Assembly: GCF_021134715.1 (NCBI RefSeq)
Contig: NC_060026.1
Location: forward strand, 1,240,001-1,304,000
Direction of reading: 5' to 3'
Source of the DNA: Daphnia pulex
Taxonomy: Eukaryota; Arthropoda; Branchiopoda; Diplostraca; Daphniidae
Length of the DNA: 64,000 nucleotides
The notes beneath the pieces are model-generated. The model saw only the letters and a program-made list of their open reading frames with translations. It was not told the DNA's origin and did no database searches. Of the stretch, positions 44,833-56,656 are shown in pieces (positions within the stretch are counted from its first letter, which is position 1; every line of letters begins with the position of its first letter). The position numbers were made by a program, and so were the translations under genes.

Positions 44833-45221
44833 CTTGAAAAGAGCCCTGTGTCTAATCGAGCGTTGGCGATGCAGAATTGTACTTTCCATCCGCATGGAAT
44901 GTTTGCTTCCTCTGTCAATCCATCCAAAACATGGAGCTAGTAAATAAAAAAGAAAGAAAAATCAATTAAATACAAATCAAAAGATTCTAAACACCAACTA
45001 GAATGAGATCCCGCAATTTGAACGTGCAACAAAGTGATGATGAAGCTTCCGCATAAACCATGACTCAAAACATAATCGCAACTTTCAAAGTGATGCGAAA
45101 AGAATAATAGGCTACGTTGCGTGCAATTTTGCAAGGGGCCGAAGTCCCGTTCAGACCTGCGAGGGGGCCGGAAAAGCCAAATGAGCTTTATTTTTTCAAG
45201 GTGGAAGAGGTTCAGCTTCAA
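44833..45221 (-). pseudogene. Decayed gene fragment, copy 2 of a pair
   Basis: Duplicate of 42,009-42,300. The exon-like block 44,833-44,936 is intact, but the donor of the preceding block is changed (GG instead of GT after TTGCG), so the splice pattern seen in copy 1 is lost. The upstream frame (from about 45,221) reads through FGPLQNCTQRSLL. Not identified. Confidence 0.45.
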
Positions 45222-45418
45222 GCGATTATTGTTAAAGAAAACAGAGCCTTATTTTAATGATTGTTTACGATGTCTGACGTCTGTTCGCAAAAATTGGCGA
45301 ACGCCAAAGGCAAGGGCAAGTACACTTTCGATGCCGCAACCAAACAAGACACAAAGAGCTAGTTCTGCTGGTCATGTAACGGTAAAATGCCTCCGCATTC
45401 AGATGATGAGCAGGCATC

Positions 45419-45425
45419 TATAAAG
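45419..45425 (+). promoter_or_regulatory. TATA box
   Basis: TATAAAG, 80 bases upstream of the start codon at 45,499; CAGTT-like initiator words follow. Confidence 0.55.
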
Positions 45426-45498
45426 ACTGTGTTCCCAGGACTTTCGTTAGTTGAAACGCAGAGTTCTTTTCGATAGCACAAGACGAAAGAGACTCAAC

Positions 45499-45860
45499 AT
45501 GAAAGTTTTGGTAAGTTTGATTCAATTAAAAATGTGTTTCACTTATTAATTTTACAGAGTTTTAGTAAAAGATACGCTGTTCTTACGTCATTTCAACAGG
45601 TAGTTTTGGCCTTTGTTCTGACATTGGTCTGTGTCGCCTGTACTCAGTTACCGGATGGATGGAACTACAATCTGTTTTTCATTTCTTTCTTTTCTCTTGT
45701 TCGTTCCCTTCCATTGGGGCTCGAGGAACACACACGGAAACTTGCAACGTATCCAGACAAACTTAAAGTTAAATGCAAAAGAAAGGAAACGGAAAATCTC
45801 CAGCTTCTCACCTCATCAGAATCGACCGGTGTGCTAGTTGATGACGTGATTGTCCCATGA
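45499..45860 (+). CDS. Small secreted protein, unrecognised
   Basis: A 12-base first exon (45499-45510, ATGAAAGTTTTG) with a gtaagt donor is joined to 45600-45860 (acceptor caacag), giving 90 residues. The joined N-terminus MKVLVVLAFVLTLVCVACT is a clear signal peptide split by the intron, a common arrangement for arthropod cuticle and secreted peptide genes. The mature part is short and Leu/Lys-rich, ending DDVIVP. The pyrimidine-rich stretch after residue 30 could instead mark another intron, in which case the 3' end differs. Confidence 0.5.
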
Positions 45861-47690
45861 ACGTGACAAATGAGAAATTTTCATTGGTACAGCTTAGTGA
45901 CTGTAGATTCATCAGTGCATCTTTTGACTGTGATTTCAACCCGAACTGCATGGGGTTCCGTTTAGTACGCCAGATCCATTCTGAAAACCGAGTAACGGAA
46001 AAACAAACAAAAATTAGTCTCAAGTTTCGTTTGGATAGAAATATTGGCGACTAAAGTGGCTTGGGAATACTCTGACCATAATTGACGGAACAATTTCAGG
46101 GGGGGGGAAGAAAAAGATATCCTAACCCATCTAAGTCTGAAAAATGATAATTATTTTGTTCCTAAATCTTTTCAGAAATTCTTAACTGCATCGGGTCATC
46201 TGAACTGTTTTCCCCGGACGTCATAAAGAATCTCATTTTCAAACAATTAAATAATACAAACAATATCAATACTACGTTACAATTTTTCAGATTACACTTC
46301 TTCCTGTTCATCTAACCTTTTGTGGATTCGTTACTTCTAGTTAGTTCTCACCAACTTATCCTGATTAACAGTTTTCCTTCAGTTTTGTTGCCCTAAACAT
46401 CAGTCACCAGCTAATTGGTTGTAAAAAGTGTTTGAGTTCTATGAAAGCAATGGAAGTAAAAACTCAATTGTGTCCTGACAGTTGAATTAATTAAAAATAA
46501 ATTACCTTTTGGCTCTAACACGACTTTGAGGTATTATTTCAACTCATTTTCATTTAGACTTAAGGATAGAAACCTGTTTTAAGGAGAAATTGGTGTACAT
46601 TATATGGCAAAACAAATAAGGCTAATAAAAGCAAAACCAAAAAAGAACCTGAAGCTGTCACCATTGAATCAAGGGCCATCCATCCTTTTCACGTGATTAA
46701 TGTTGTGCAAATTGTTCATTGCTGCAAATGTATGTTTCATAAATCTTTCGCCTCACAGCTAGAGGAAGGGATAACACGAACTTTATAATGCTAAAAATTT
46801 AAGAAAAATACAGCAAAAACAGGTAGGAAGCTCACTTATCCAGCAGATGAGTCAGTATTCCATCGCATACCCATCACAACACTAGAGCTTTCCTTAGCAA
46901 AATCTGCGACACTGTGTTTTAGCTAACACTTAAGACTTAATAGATGAAAAATTGAAATATTGAACAATAAATAAAACGGCAGTAAGCCGGTAATTGAAAT
47001 CCACTGTACCAGACTTCCTGTACCACCTTCCTGTACCAGACTGAGAGCTCATGCTGAGAGACTGAGAGAGGTAGGGGAGAGAAGGTTTTCCCCTTGAGGC
47101 GGCGGCCATCATGATTATTATTCCTAACCCTTCCCCCTTCCTCATCTTGAAGCCGTGTGATACAAAACAAATAGATACAATGAATTATGTGATTACCAAT
47201 CAACAAAATTTACATATGGTAACACCGATCAAAATGAGTAATCTCTCGGCTGGGTGGAGGGATGGAATTGGGTGTTCGTACGCGGCTAACAAGTGTGAGA
47301 GCAAGGCAGAATTTCGGGCAGAGACCGTCGAATGCTATTGTAGTATTGCATTGGGCACAGCAGCGATATTCTTCCCCTTAGAATCGCCATTGATGGACGA
47401 ATCGGATTGAGGAAAAGTTAATTTTAGAACGGAATAATTTTATTGAAACTGAGAGTGACTAAATACATTCAACATATACTAGTCGATCCCCCTTTTTTTA
47501 AAACATTAAGCACATAAAACCTTCAAAGAATTTCCTAGTTACCCATTTCTAGATTATGAATGAACGGATGTTCAATACCAATTTGACGAACAATAACTTA
47601 GAATTGATAAGCACTTCACGAAGTTTGTAAGTTGGTGTAACATTTTACACTTCAATTTAAAACACTTTCAGTGGTACATTTTCAGCCGGT
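45861..47690. other. No gene seen; holds one copy of a 30-bp repeat
   Basis: Only short open frames. About 47,000-47,110 is G-rich on the plus strand. The 30-base repeat at 47,202-47,231 recurs at 51,933-51,962. Confidence 0.4.
47202..47231 (+). repeat. 30-bp perfect direct repeat, copy 1
   Basis: Thirty bases (beginning AACAAAATTTACATATGG) identical to 51,933-51,962 in the same orientation. The two copies flank the UBF gene. Similarity does not extend beyond the 30 bases. Confidence 0.85.
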
Positions 47691-50600
47691 TTAATCTTCG
47701 TCCGAGGACATTTGGGGGTCATCGTTGTCAGAGCAGCCGCCACTTGTTTGATCTTCATTTGAACTAGTCGATTCAGATTCTTCGTCAGAACTTTCTTTAT
47801 TTTCATCCGCCTGATCCTGAGCACGATTCTTCATGATTGTGCGATAAGATCTAAGTTCGGCTGGATTCAATGTCTAAATACAAAATTCGATTAGTTAAAA
47901 ATCAACATATAAAAAAGTGGACACTTGAATTTACCCTGATGAATTTTTCAAATTCACAAACATAGTCTTGATGCTTCTTTTTGTGTTCTTCAATGCACTT
48001 CTTCTTCTGTTTCTCAGACACCTTTCCCCAAAGAGCATCAATTTCAGCAGGAGTAAGATTGCCCAATTGGGAATGATGCGTCATAACGTAATAAGCAGCA
48101 GCACTCCTAGTAATGAAAAATAATTCAATGGTGCCGTCACTCTACAGTACAACAGAAGTTTTAATTACGCTGGTGGTTTAAGTGGTTCAGTCATCTTCTC
48201 TCCTTTGAACAACGATTGATTAGCCGCCAAAATAGGGGATTTCAGTGTTTTTGAAGCCACTTTCTCTGTTGATGACTTCGCATTGGCATTCAAAGATGGT
48301 TTCGCAGATTTAGAATCAGCATTTGCCGCGGATCTTTTGGACGGCGAATCACTTGAACGCTCTGGGGATTTTGAAGTTGCGGAAGTAGGCTTGACAGTTT
48401 TCTTTGAGGTCTCGGATGCCTTTGAAATTTTTGATTTCAACCTACTGGACGCTGACTTTTTACTTGTTGCAGACATTTCATTTTTAGACTCTTGAGCCAT
48501 ATTTCCATAGATCTTCTTTTTTTCTTTGCTAAGCTTGGCAAATTCTTTAGCCATTAATCTTGTGAGTTCTTGTTTGGTCAGCTTGGGATGTTTAGAGGAG
48601 TACTTATCCATATTGGAATTGCAAAACATTTGAAGTGAAGAATTTGGCTTTTGAATAGTGGCCTTGGGGGGGATTTCTAAATCCTTCTCATCACTATCTA
48701 CATCCTCACTCTCTACTTCTGACGAAGAACCAACATCAACAGCTGTACCAATTTTTGGTTTCTTACCCACCGGCTGAAAAAAAATTATATTTATTATGGT
48801 TTAAGGCTAATTAATTTAATTTGAGCAGAAACTATATTACCTGTCCATCTTCAGCCTTTTTGGCAGCCATTCGTTTCAGATTTTTCCCTACAGAACTTAA
48901 CAGTTCTGCATTTCGCTGTTCAGGAGTCAGAGTTTCAAGATAAGAGGCATACTTCATTTTGTAAGCGTAATTCATCTGGAAAAAGGTTATCAAGAGAGAA
49001 AACAATTATAACTTTTCTCCGATTAACATTGTTTTAATAAATGTTACTTGTGTAGCTTTTTCATTGTATTTAGTCTTTTCTTCATCACTTAATTCCTTCC
49101 AGAGTCTTGATATTTCAGTCATCCTTTCTTTAGTCCCAAACTGCTTCAAAGAATTGCCCGAGAGAAGTTTTTTGGAAAATAGACTATATCCAGAGTTTGG
49201 TGGTTTAACTGGTTTGCCCTCATTCCTTGAACATGAAATCTATTTTAGTCATTGTACAATATTTGTTTAATGGTAAATAATTACTTGTGTTTGATCTGTA
49301 ATTCATCTTTGGTCAACAGACTCAATTTCTTTGCTGGGACATCAACATCTGGGTGCTGCGTTTTAAATTTTTCCATCTCCTCCTACAGAAAATAATGCTC
49401 AATCCTGATGCTGTAATTGTGATCTGGTAAATCCAGAGGCTGTTGCAGAAAATAAGAACTTACATTAAACTCGGGTTCTTGTTCCAGAGCTCGATAAATC
49501 CACTTTAGTTTTTGTTTATCCTTCAACTCCTTGTAGGCATCTCTACATTTCTCTCTGAAATGAAAGAATAATACACAACCAAATGTAATTTGAATGAAGA
49601 TTTGTTGAAAATCATGCCACACTAAAGTTAATTTGTATAGTGCATAAAATGTCAAACCTGGCTTCAGTCAATGACATTCCTTCACCCACAAATTTTGGCA
49701 TCTTTTCATCACTAAATAGTTTGAATGGTGTAGGGGGTTTAGGAGGAACTGCCTTAGAAGTTTGTTTTGATTTTGGTAGTATATAGTCTGGGTGAGCATC
49801 CCTATAACAAAATAAGGCAAAATATATTTTTTTTTTTACATTTATGGATTAGAAATAATTTTGGTTGATATTAGAAACATACATAAACGTCTTCATCTTC
49901 TCTTGGTACGCTTCTTTCTCTTTTTCCGCCAGTTCTGAATACTTCATTTTCTTCCGATCGCTTAGTTCATGATACATTTTGGCAATAATCTTGCTCAACT
50001 CCGTCTAGTGATAAAACAAATTATGTCAATAAAATATCACGAGGTTTTACTACCTATTTTTCATACCATTCCAAGCCCTGGTTGTTCCTCCAAAACAGCA
50101 TCTTTCTGTTCCATGTAGAACAACATGTAGGAAGTTAGTGGTTTTTTAGGCTGATCAGGATGCTTCTGGTTATTCTAGAGAAAAAAATTTTGAGGCAATG
50201 CTTAGATAAAGAAACTGAGTTAAAACTACCTTTCCGCCTTTGTTAAAGTTGTACCACGGTCTATCTACCCACGATGCAGCATCATCTAAAACTTCGGCAA
50301 GGATCCGATAATGCCTCAAATGAGTCTATCGAAGATATTGATTGGTTACTTAATGATTTATAAAAGTTACGTCTTTCGGACATGAATTTTAGAACATCGT
50401 TTACTTACTTGAACATGTAACCATCGATCTTTACATTGTTCAGCAGAATAATCTTGAAATTTAATCTGAAATTAGAGGACATTTGTCAGGTAAGCTCATT
50501 GGAATACAAACTTGGAATTACTAAAATAACTTACGGAATCCCAATTTAAGTGGTTCACACGCGAGTCGTACTTCATGGCATCTTCCTTCGGACATGCTTT

Positions 50601-51300
50601 TCGGATACGCTTGAAAAGCTCGAAGTCGTCACTCTTAGGCCATGCTATAATTAGAGAATAATTACACGTTGATCAACACAACAGCGTGTTCAGTTTTATT
50701 ACGTAAAGGGGTCCCATTTTTTTCTTCGTCCTCATCCTCTTCGTCTTCTTCCACTTTGTCATCTATTTCTTCGTCACCATGTTCTTTCTCTTCCTCCTCC
50801 TCATCTTCTCTTTCTTCGTCTTCGGGCTCTACTGTAAAAAAATAACAAAAAAAGATTACATAACATGTTTATAGTAAATACACATACAATTTCTATACTT
50901 AGTGGGATAAAAATAATTTAGAAATTATTACGTAGGCAAAACATCTAACTGATTATTACTAATATAATTGTAAACGGGTGATGGTGGTTCACTTGTTACT
51001 ACAACTGTATTGGGCTTACGTTAAATAATAAAATTATTGAAATAGTACCAAGAGGTGAATTTGAATGTTCATCTGGTATTGGACTGGAAGGTACTTCGGG
51101 CTTTTCAGAAACTAAGAAAATGACAAAATAGCAAGTATTAACAACAAAAACAAATCTAGTTGTAAAACTGATAATAATTAACAATGTCACTGACCTTCAT
51201 TCTTTCGCTCCATTGCAGATGGGGTTGATGAACTCGATGCTACAACCTTATCTTCAAGATTTTTGGTTCTTGACTTTTTTGGTTTTCTTTCGTCAGCCAT
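47691..51300 (-). CDS. UBTF: Nucleolar transcription factor UBF-like, multiple HMG boxes
   Basis: About 16 minus-strand exons from ATG at 51,300 to TAA at 47,691, roughly 810 residues. The N-terminus is Lys/Ser-rich, then a strongly acidic stretch (50,703-50,831). A UBF-type N-terminal dimerisation segment follows (DWD-like LNWDSIKFQDYSAEQCKDRW, LRHYRILAEVLDDA), leading into HPDQPKKPLTSYMLFYME, the classic start of UBF HMG box 1. Further boxes are seen at about 49,800-49,500 (PPKPPTPFKLF), 49,230-48,940 (KPPNSGYSLFSKKL), 48,650-48,475 and 48,110-47,935. The C-terminus is acidic/Ser-rich, as in UBF. UBF binds rDNA promoters in the nucleolus and recruits Pol I via SL1. Box number and tail fit UBF and not SSRP1 or HMGB. 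Confidence 0.88.
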
Positions 51301-52300
51301 AATAACAGATCTGAAATGTAAAACAAAAATTGTTGAGCCAACACTTAGACTTGGATAACAGGGTGACCGTTTTTAATGAGGCAAGTGGATCGATAAAGCA
51401 ATTTTTTTATAAATCAAAAGCATTTGCATAATTTCAATGAAAAACTAAAGGGCGAAACTTAACTTTAAAGTCACTATCGGTACTACAAAACCATAAGAAA
51501 ATTACTGCGAATGTTAAAACATGCGCGGTCATTGGCGAGAGACTCTCATACGAGGCCGACAAGATGGGCCCGGGTAACCGCCATGTTTCGGGCAACCGTT
51601 TTTTGCCGGAGCTATCGGCAAGTCCCATGGCTACGTTTTTCGACCAGATAGCAAAGATTTTTTTTATCTACAAGACTTGCAATTTAAGTCTACACGTTGA
51701 TTGTATAAATTTCAACAACAGAAACTGTCCACAGAAAATAATAATAACGTTAAACTTACCAAAAATTGAAGAGACAAACTAAACGCGTCAGACGTTAACT
51801 GTGAATGTAGAAATTGAAAGTTGAAAGGAACGCTATCTCCCCTAGAACTCGCTGCTCTTTTTTGCACGCTTGAAACAGTTATGACTTTACTGCCACCTAG
51901 CGGCCATACTGTATGTTATGTACGCGTCCATTAACAAAATTTACATATGGTAACACCGATCACATTTTAACTATCTGGATGATGGTTTGAGTCGAAACAA
52001 AAAGCTCGTAATACTAAACTAGCTAGCTCACTTTGATGTAAGCATAGTTTTTTAAATGTCAAAATTACGAGATAAAATGGCCACCTATCAAAGATTGACT
52101 TAAGTTTTCTAGAACCCATCATCATCACAAGAAAACACCAAACAATACAAGTAGTTCAATTAAATCCTGTATAAACTATAACTAAAGAAATAAGATGCAA
52201 GAAACTGAAAATTGTTCTGCTTTAAATTTTAATTTTGCAATTAGAACAGTAGAATTAGAATCATTGACTGAAATAAATGATTAATCAATTTCAACAAATG
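51301..52300. other. UBF promoter region and intergenic sequence
   Basis: Contains the second 30-bp repeat (51,933-51,962). Around 51,480-51,620 is a GC-richer patch upstream of UBF. No gene seen. Confidence 0.4.
51933..51962 (+). repeat. 30-bp perfect direct repeat, copy 2
   Basis: Identical to 47,202-47,231, 4,731 bases away in the same orientation. Confidence 0.85.
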
Positions 52301-52590
52301 TTATTGGTGTTGGGGAGTATTCCAAACGGGGCGAGAAATTTCACGAGAAATGCTGTCTGTCAAGAAGTTCACCTGTGCAAATTAACATAAATTAATAAAC
52401 TTTTGGTCATTTATTATTCAAATCTTACCCTTTGAATTAAATCAAAAAGCTGTTTCTTCAGAACATCCAACTCTGATTTCCAAAGCATTAGTTCAGACAA
52501 TTCTATTTCAACTTTGGCATCCGATGCCCCAGATGGGGGGGATTTGATTGCTTGAGGATTAGATCCTTGTTGGTCATTGTGTTCAGCCAT
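52301..52590 (-). CDS. Small acidic coiled-coil protein (77 aa), unrecognised
   Basis: Two exons (52429-52590, 52301-52372) with good splice sites (gtaaga/ttgcacag) encode 77 residues. There is no signal peptide. Residues about 28-60 form an amphipathic helix with heptad spacing (ELSELMLWKSELDVLKKQL), followed by a short basic/polar tail ending WNTPQHQ. The 5' UTR contains another intron (acceptor just upstream at about 52,616). Short intracellular coiled-coil subunits of larger complexes look like this, but no family is recognised. Clean splice structure supports a real gene. Confidence 0.65.
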
Positions 52591-52616
52591 CTTTGGTAGC
52601 CTTTCAAATATCAATC

Positions 52617-53845
52617 TGAAAATATACGAAGATGTAGAAATATCAAATCAGTAAGTGATATCAATGCAACTTCAGTTCAACGGTAGCAGGACATTTTTAA
52701 AATTCTTTAATTTGACGACATGTAGGCGAAGTAAAGCTAAAGCATAAAGGTTAGCTTCGCAAAAATAAACTAGGAAAAACTAGGCTCGCTTAGCAATGAT
52801 AAACTAAGATATTAAGCATCTACAATTTACATCAACACAACAGTCAGACACTCACCGTAAAACCAATACAGAGATGAGTAGTGGTCGCGATTCTGAAACT
52901 GATTAAATTGAAATCGCAATGTACAGGATTACGTTGACAGTGAGGGTATAGGGGGTAGGGCACATACACGTCATACACCATGTACACGTCATCACTCAAG
53001 TCATCACTCAGAATTCACCATTTATGACAGATCGTGCGCGTTGCGCGGGCACTAATATGCGCGGAAATTTTTTTCGCGCAAAAGATGAGGGAAAAGTGGT
53101 ACTAAATAATAACATATTTCTAATGCGGGGAAGAATTTTAGGGATTAGCAACTATGGATTAAAATGTTTTGAAAGGGTTTACTTGTGCATGCATTATTAC
53201 GTTTCGCAAGAAAAATTAAATATTAAAATGATATAGAAATAAACGGCAGCCACAAATTTGTAAAAACTAAAAACAAAGCAGACGACGAAATAAAAATACC
53301 TAACGATTAGAACGATTTTCATCAGATAGCACCCACTTCATTTGCTCATTCACACATTCTCTTCTCATTCAGTAAGTTTTTCAGTGTTTCGTTTTGTTTT
53401 ATTTGTTAATGGAGTTTATTGAAGCTTAATCTCAAGTATGAAGGGCGGGTTTTAACTTTGCACTTTTTATTTTAACTTGCCCTAATAATGTCAGAGTCAT
53501 CCTCGTGCTGGTGGACGGATGACTCCAATAATAATGTCAAAATTTCAGAAATTTTGTAACTGGGGGAGCTGAATATTATATATTGCAAGTTACTGTGTTA
53601 GGTAGCCAGCTGTTGGAAGCTGGCTGTAAAATTATTGCTCACCGTTCATGTAACATACATTTTGTTTAGTATATGGCTTCTAAACTATTTTGGCAACATT
53701 TTAGTGCAAGACTTTTACTAAACATCCCTATTAATCTATATATAACTGGCTGTTTCTGTTCTTTTATCCAGTCTGGAGGAATCCTTCAAGCTGATGGATT
53801 CTTTAAGCTATCCCCTTGACAACGTACCCCATTCTAAACGTTGCA
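52617..53845. other. Intergenic between divergent genes
   Basis: Contains upstream exons or promoter of the 77-aa gene and of the LRR gene. Repeated TACACGTCAT / CATCACTCA words occur at about 52,965-53,010. A short plus-strand frame at 53,024-53,236 shows no recognisable protein features. Confidence 0.4.
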
Positions 53846-55462
53846 ATGCCTAGAGTGCATGAAATCGGATCTCTCGTTAAACTTTGCGCAGATTGCATTA
53901 GAAAATCTGTTGATAAAAACAAGTATGCAGGTTACCCACGAGAAGTCAAGCCGAATGTCGATGCGAACGCTTTGATTCACGAATTGCGTAAGTTTACCAC
54001 GGAATCACCAATAATTTTCTTTATCTCGTTTTCATCTAAAATTAATTATTTTTTTTATGTTTTACTAAATGTATTTAGCCGTTGTTCTTTTGGAGGAAAT
54101 CATTCGGTCTTTCACAAGCATCAGGCAAATTTCAGATGCAAATGTCCTTGTTCGGCTCATCACAGAAAAGCTTCAACATTTATCTTTTCCTGTTTACTAT
54201 GACGGTTACTTGAATTTATTTCCCAAGCTTGGAAATTTGTTAATATTGAACATTGAAAACACGGAAGTGGGAGACAAGTGTTTACAAAGCATTGGGATTC
54301 ATTGTTCCAAATTAAGGTATTTCAGCTTACTTAATTACATTATTATTTTTCTTTTTTTAGAATAAATCGTCATTTATTAACTATTACTTTTTAAAACAGA
54401 TCGTTGAATTTAACTCATTGCCGTAACGTGACAAACACCGGAATTCAATGGCTGTGTAACGTTGATTATCCGGGGATGGGAAACGGAAAATCAGGACTAT
54501 GCGAGACCATTAAAAAATTATGCATTTGTTACACTGGTGTTACTCAGCAAGGAATTCAAGTGGCGCTGACACATTTACAGTCCTTGAACATCCTTGAAAA
54601 TTTTTATATTTTGGAAGCCTTGGTAGAGTTGTCCTCACCAACGATAGACTCTAAGCCACCCGGATTATACAATAATAATATTTTCTCAATATCTACTCTG
54701 TACACCTCTCCTGATAAGCCCTACATAAGTAATAGCATTTGTTTTGCACTCTCCTTATGCCATTCAGTAAATCATGTTTTAATTCATGTAACGAAAGGAC
54801 TTAAGGACAGTGACCTTTTGTGTTTAATGTCTCTGAAGGTTCTTCGCAAACTGAAAATCTTCAAGTCTAACTTCTGGGTACCAAATGACACTGAAATTAC
54901 TTTTGATGGTGGAGTTGCTCCACTCCTCAAGGTATTTGGAAGATCATTGGAGACTCTTGCGTTGGAGTGTTTCGATTTAATTCGTATTTCTGCCATTATC
55001 GACTTTTGTCCAAATTTGAATTTCTTGTGCATCAGGGACGTTACGGGCTCGCTTGAGAACGAACGACACCTCTTCCAATCTGAAAAGAAGCCTCCTGTTT
55101 TCAAGGAACTAAAGCAATTATTTTGTATTCTCGATGTACCAGTTGATATTTTGGTTTTTCTGTTGTCCTCCCCTTCACTGGAACACATTGGAATTTCTTG
55201 TTGCGATGTCCTTACAGATGAGATCTTACTGGAGACCGTCAAATGTCAGCACCGATTGAACAACCTTAAAAAGTTTGAGCTAGACAAGTGTGATTCGGTG
55301 ACGAAACGTGGCATCGATGCGTTATTGAGAAGTGGCTGCAACCCGCTAGAAGTCATCGATATCTATCGTTGTAAAAATATTGTGGATATAAACTATGCTG
55401 ATTGGAACTCCCTAATCGCAAATAAAAATTGGAATTGTGAAGTTACAAGGAAATCGAAATAA
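53846..55462 (+). CDS. Leucine-rich repeat protein, F-box-like N-terminus
   Basis: Three exons (53846-53987, 54079-54316, 54400-55462) join in phase to 480 residues. The N-terminal region (about 40-60, ALIHELPVVLLEEIIRSF) is F-box-like in spacing. The rest is built of RNI/LRR-type repeats of the F-box/LRR (AMN1/FBXL) kind: LRSLNLTHCRNVTNTGIQWL, LEHIGISCCDVLTDEIL, LKKFELDKCDSVTKRGIDAL, LEVIDIYRCKNI. Such proteins usually select substrates for SCF ubiquitin ligases, but the F-box is weak, so that role is inferred. The stop overlaps an AATAAA signal (55,458-55,463). Confidence 0.8.
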
Positions 55463-55631
55463 AATGTTCGAATCTTGCATCCGCTTTTATCAAATTTCTT
55501 GTCCTTTTAAACGTTTGCACTTTCGTAGTCTTTATCCAAGTTTTTACTTACAAATTAAATGTTGGAAAAACATAGAAATAAAGAAAAAAAAACAGCTTTC
55601 ACTACCTTCGCGTTTGACGTCAATTGAAATC
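55463..55631. terminator. 3' region of the LRR gene
   Basis: A second AATAAA (about 55,574) lies downstream, a likelier polyadenylation signal than the one overlapping the stop. Confidence 0.4.
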
Positions 55632-56508
55632 CGGCAGGTAACAAAAAGTAGAATTGGCAACGGCGTTAACAGACGTAATTGTTAAACAGAAAAATACGAA
55701 ACTGGAAAGTGGAAACTGATCGTCGTGTTCATGTCATCTACGTGCTGCTGTTTAGCAGGTAAATTAAAATTAAGAAGTTTGATTATGGTCCATAATCATA
55801 TTCCATAATTTATGGAGGCTTATTATTATGTCGTGGGGGCTAAAGAAGAGTAACCTTGGGTCGAATCTTGTGTTGGTTCGTGACTAGCACCCGCTAGCAC
55901 TTCTCATGTCAGCCCTCTGAAAGCATGGCGAAAGCATGGCCTTCATTTTCTATTGCTTTCTTTGCAATGCAAGTTTGATGTTGTCCTTATTCTTTTATTT
56001 TTTTTTAAATTTCAGTCCTGAAGTAGCCATCATCATGAACAACAATGAATGCAGGTTTTGCTTGTGTTCGACCATTCATCAGCTCGGCAGTCTCTACTAC
56101 TTCATCATTATGGTATTCAATTTTTGTGGTTCTATTCCTTATTTCGTCTGTTATATAATTGAACAATTTGTATGGGTGTATGTGCAAAGTGTGAAATGTG
56201 TTGAGAAATTTTAACCTACTGTGTCCCGTTGCTAACTTTTCCTCTATTTTAAATTGTGATTTCTATAATATGTTCATTACGGTTATTATTTTCAAATTTA
56301 GGTAAACAGCATCCCGAAAATCCAGGTCAAGTGGTTTACCTCTTTTTCTCCATTGTCTAATCCCCTCTATCCTTGTGTACACCCATTTGAGTGTTATGGG
56401 TGTATTCACGATGACACCCTTTCTCTCATCCCACCTGAAGTTACTTTTACAACTTTTCTGCGGAATGGGACACTTGGTAATGCCGGGCTGTATTTCCTAG
56501 GCTTAATG
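55632..56508 (+). repeat. Exon-like cassette, copy E
   Basis: The most distant cassette, 22 kb from copy D. It keeps the TTGGCAACGGCGTTAA core, the GCAG|gtaaat donor (about 55,758), the second block with CATCATGAACAACAATGAATGC, and a last block ending at gttag after 56,508. It is followed directly by a protease on the opposite strand, as in units A and B. Confidence 0.55.
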
Positions 56509-56656
56509 GTTAGAAAATGTTTCTATTTTTTTCATCATAAGATGTCTTTGATTATTGGTACAAGCATTATAAGTTTATTATTTTATTGCTTTTTTAATTC
56601 CTTGTTCACCAGGACTTATCAGACAGCTGGAAGCTTCTCTTGCAATAACTTCTCAC

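Noticed and set aside
48283-48495. Plus-strand open frame opposite UBF exon 14
   Set aside because: Mirror of a Lys/Ser-rich coding exon on the minus strand; no independent support.
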